A stretch of DNA of 34,158 bases from JACQNR01 sp049515175. GTDB lineage: Bacteria; Acidobacteriota; Terriglobia; UBA7540. A model generated the notes under the pieces. It was not told where the DNA came from. It saw nothing but the letters and a program-made list of their open reading frames with translations, and ran no database searches. Of the stretch, positions 32,608 to 34,158 are shown piece by piece (the first letter of the stretch is position 1; each line of letters starts with the position of its first letter). The stretch is taken from contig JBEKUI010000013.1 in NCBI GenBank assembly GCA_049515175.1, forward strand, positions 1 to 34,158, in the 5' to 3' direction. Made by a program: the position numbers and the translations under genes.

Positions 32608-33987
32608 GTGGCAGAGCCTTCGATTCAAGCTCAAACGAATTCAGCCAGTGCGGTACCGCGCCTGCGTCGGGTCCTCACGCTGTGGGATTTGATCTTCTAT
32701 GGCATCGTGCTGATCATGCCCATCGCGCCGGTGCCGATGTTCGGCGTGGCACAGCAACTTTCCCACGGCCACTTTGTCACCACGATTCTCATCGCCATGA
32801 TCGCCATGATGCTCACGGCCGTGAGCTACGGACGGATGGCGACACTCTACCCCTCTGCGGGTTCCGCCTACACTTACGTCGGGCGTGGACTCAACCCCCA
32901 CCTCGGCTTCCTCACCGGCTGGGCCATGTTTCTTGACTACCTGATCCAACCGCTCCTGAACGGTGTTTATGGAGCACTGACCATCCAGAGGTTCTTCCCG
33001 TACATTCCTTACGCACTCCTGGCGGCGTTCTGCATCGGACTCATGACCCTGTTAAATCTACGTGGCATCCGGGCCACCGCGCGCGCCAACGTCATTCTCC
33101 TGACTGTCATGTGTACGGTGATCGGAATCTTCATCCTGCTGGCAATTCGATACCTTTTTCATTTGCAGGGATGGCATGGGGTTTTCTCCACGCAGCCTTT
33201 TTACAACCCCAAGACTTTTGATCCTCGGGTGATCTGGACGGCCACTTCTTATGCCGCGCTGACGTATATCGGATTCGACGGCGTCACCACCCTGGCTGAG
33301 GATGTGGAGAATCCCAAGCGCAACGTCATGCTGGCCACCGTCTCGGTTTGTCTCTTTACGGGCGTTGCGGGAGGACTGCAGATTTACCTTGGCCAGAGAG
33401 TCTGGCCCGACTACACAACGTTCACAAACACTGAAACAGCTTTCATGGATGTAACCCGGCGTGTGGGCGGACCAATGCTTTTCCAAGCCTTGGGAATTGT
33501 CCTAATCCTTGCCTGCCTCGGAGCCGGCCTGACCGGGCAGGTGGGGGCGGCTCGGCTACTCTTTGGCATGGGCCGCGATAACGTGGTCCCGCGGAAGCTC
33601 TTTGCTTATCTCGACCCAAAAAGCAACACCCCAACGCGAAACATTTGGCTGATCGCAATCGTGGCGTATATCGGCACGCTGTTCATCAGCTACGAACAGG
33701 CTGGTGAGATTCTGAATTTCGGCGCCTTCCTGGCCTTTATGGGGGTAAACCTGGCCACCTTCTGGCAATTCACCATTGTGCAGCAATCGGGCCGCAAGCG
33801 CCGTTGGCTTGCCGACGTTGTGATGCCCTTGGTCGGCTTCTTGTTTTGTCTTTGGATCTGGTTGGGCCTTAAAGTGCCCGCAAAAGTCGTGGGGGGAGTC
33901 TGGTTCATGGCGGGATTCGTGTATTGCGCCATCAAGACTCGCGGCTTCCGGACTCGACCCATCATGATCGATTTCAGTGAATCGTAA
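32608..33987 (+). CDS. APC-family permease
   Basis: Inner-membrane transporter of 459 residues with about twelve hydrophobic helices. Typical features are LTLWDLIFYGIVLIMPIAP at the first helix, VSYGRMATLYPSAGSAYTYVG at the second (quoted in part), and AEDVENPKRNVMLA after the sixth. The first helix lacks the GxG pattern of the permease at 6925, so the two belong to different branches. Start is GTG with GGGAG about 7 nt upstream. The family carries amino acids, polyamines and related compounds; sugar acids are not usual substrates, so its link to the sugar genes is unclear. It may end the cluster. Confidence 0.83.
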   Translation: MAEPSIQAQTNSASAVPRLRRVLTLWDLIFYGIVLIMPIAPVPMFGVAQQLSHGHFVTTILIAMIAMMLTAVSYGRMATLYPSAGSAYTYVGRGLNPHLGFLTGWAMFLDYLIQPLLNGVYGALTIQRFFPYIPYALLAAFCIGLMTLLNLRGIRATARANVILLTVMCTVIGIFILLAIRYLFHLQGWHGVFSTQPFYNPKTFDPRVIWTATSYAALTYIGFDGVTTLAEDVENPKRNVMLATVSVCLFTGVAGGLQIYLGQRVWPDYTTFTNTETAFMDVTRRVGGPMLFQALGIVLILACLGAGLTGQVGAARLLFGMGRDNVVPRKLFAYLDPKSNTPTRNIWLIAIVAYIGTLFISYEQAGEILNFGAFLAFMGVNLATFWQFTIVQQSGRKRRWLADVVMPLVGFLFCLWIWLGLKVPAKVVGGVWFMAGFVYCAIKTRGFRTRPIMIDFSES

Positions 33988-34158
33988 GCGGACTTGGCTG
34001 AGGGCACAGATTCAAAACTTCCCGTTGGTGATTAATGGTTTAGCTGAAAATTGGACGGTAATCTCGTGATTTGATGCTGACGTGGGCCCGTTATAGGAGT
34101 AGAACCGCCCCTCGTAATGAGCGTCGATATCTTAACCGCCCTGAGTGGCACCCTGTTT
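33988..34158. other. Right edge, no gene seen
   Basis: The last stretch after the permease shows no supported reading frame, RNA gene or T-run hairpin. Confidence 0.4.

Noticed and set aside
1..34158. CRISPR arrays, insertion sequences, phage genes, rRNA operons
   Set aside because: No regularly spaced direct repeats, transposase motifs, structural phage proteins or rRNA sequence were seen on either strand.

Overview
The window looks like chromosomal DNA of a member of the Acidobacteriota, possibly close to Solibacter or Bryobacter. The reasons are a large TonB-dependent receptor with an N-terminal carboxypeptidase-regulatory-like domain and no SusD partner, several secreted TPR proteins, Tat-exported DUF1680-type glycosidases and a SYLF protein. 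This is inference from gene content; no rRNA or other phylogenetic marker is present.

Left block (about 1-11,440), with a strongly G/C-rich third codon position. It opens with gene debris: a broken conserved-hypothetical gene with an in-frame amber stop, joined directly to the last ~50 codons of an M24 (Xaa-Pro) peptidase. Next come a GH127-like beta-L-arabinofuranosidase, a Tat-exported GH51 alpha-L-arabinofuranosidase and an SDR with a replaced catalytic Tyr/Lys. A proline dehydrogenase and an APC amino-acid permease form a likely amino-acid pair. A second DUF1680 enzyme (GH146-like) on the minus strand is divergent from a SYLF lipid-binding protein.

Boundary (11,442-12,595). No convincing gene is present. 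The region holds a 46-nt copy of the 3' half of a tRNA-Met(CAT), starting exactly at the anticodon loop and ending in CCA. This is the usual signature of an integration site. A short ORF that may be a mobile-element relic lies next to it. The geometry predicts that everything to the right is the inserted side.

Right block (12,596-34,158), apparently less G/C-rich. A TPR gene faces a minus-strand operon TPR-TPR-enolase-superfamily enzyme. An IclR regulator is divergent from an RraA-like aldolase. Then, all on the plus strand, come the TonB-dependent receptor, a Tat-exported phosphotriesterase-family hydrolase or lactonase, a secreted protein of no recognised family (probable alpha-helical toroid), a GH30-like glycosidase, a TPR protein, a mutarotase-like protein, a canonical SDR dehydrogenase and an APC permease.

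The strongest regulatory signal is a 16-bp inverted repeat, GTTCAACCTRTTGAAC. It occurs twice, each time exactly 44 nt upstream of a TTGACA -35 box with a 16-nt spacer: once between iclR and the RraA-like gene, once before the receptor. This ties the IclR protein to both units. Dehydrogenase, lactonase-like, dehydratase-like and aldolase-like enzymes together suggest uptake and non-phosphorylative oxidation of a sugar or sugar acid released by the glycosidases. The substrate is not determined by the sequence.
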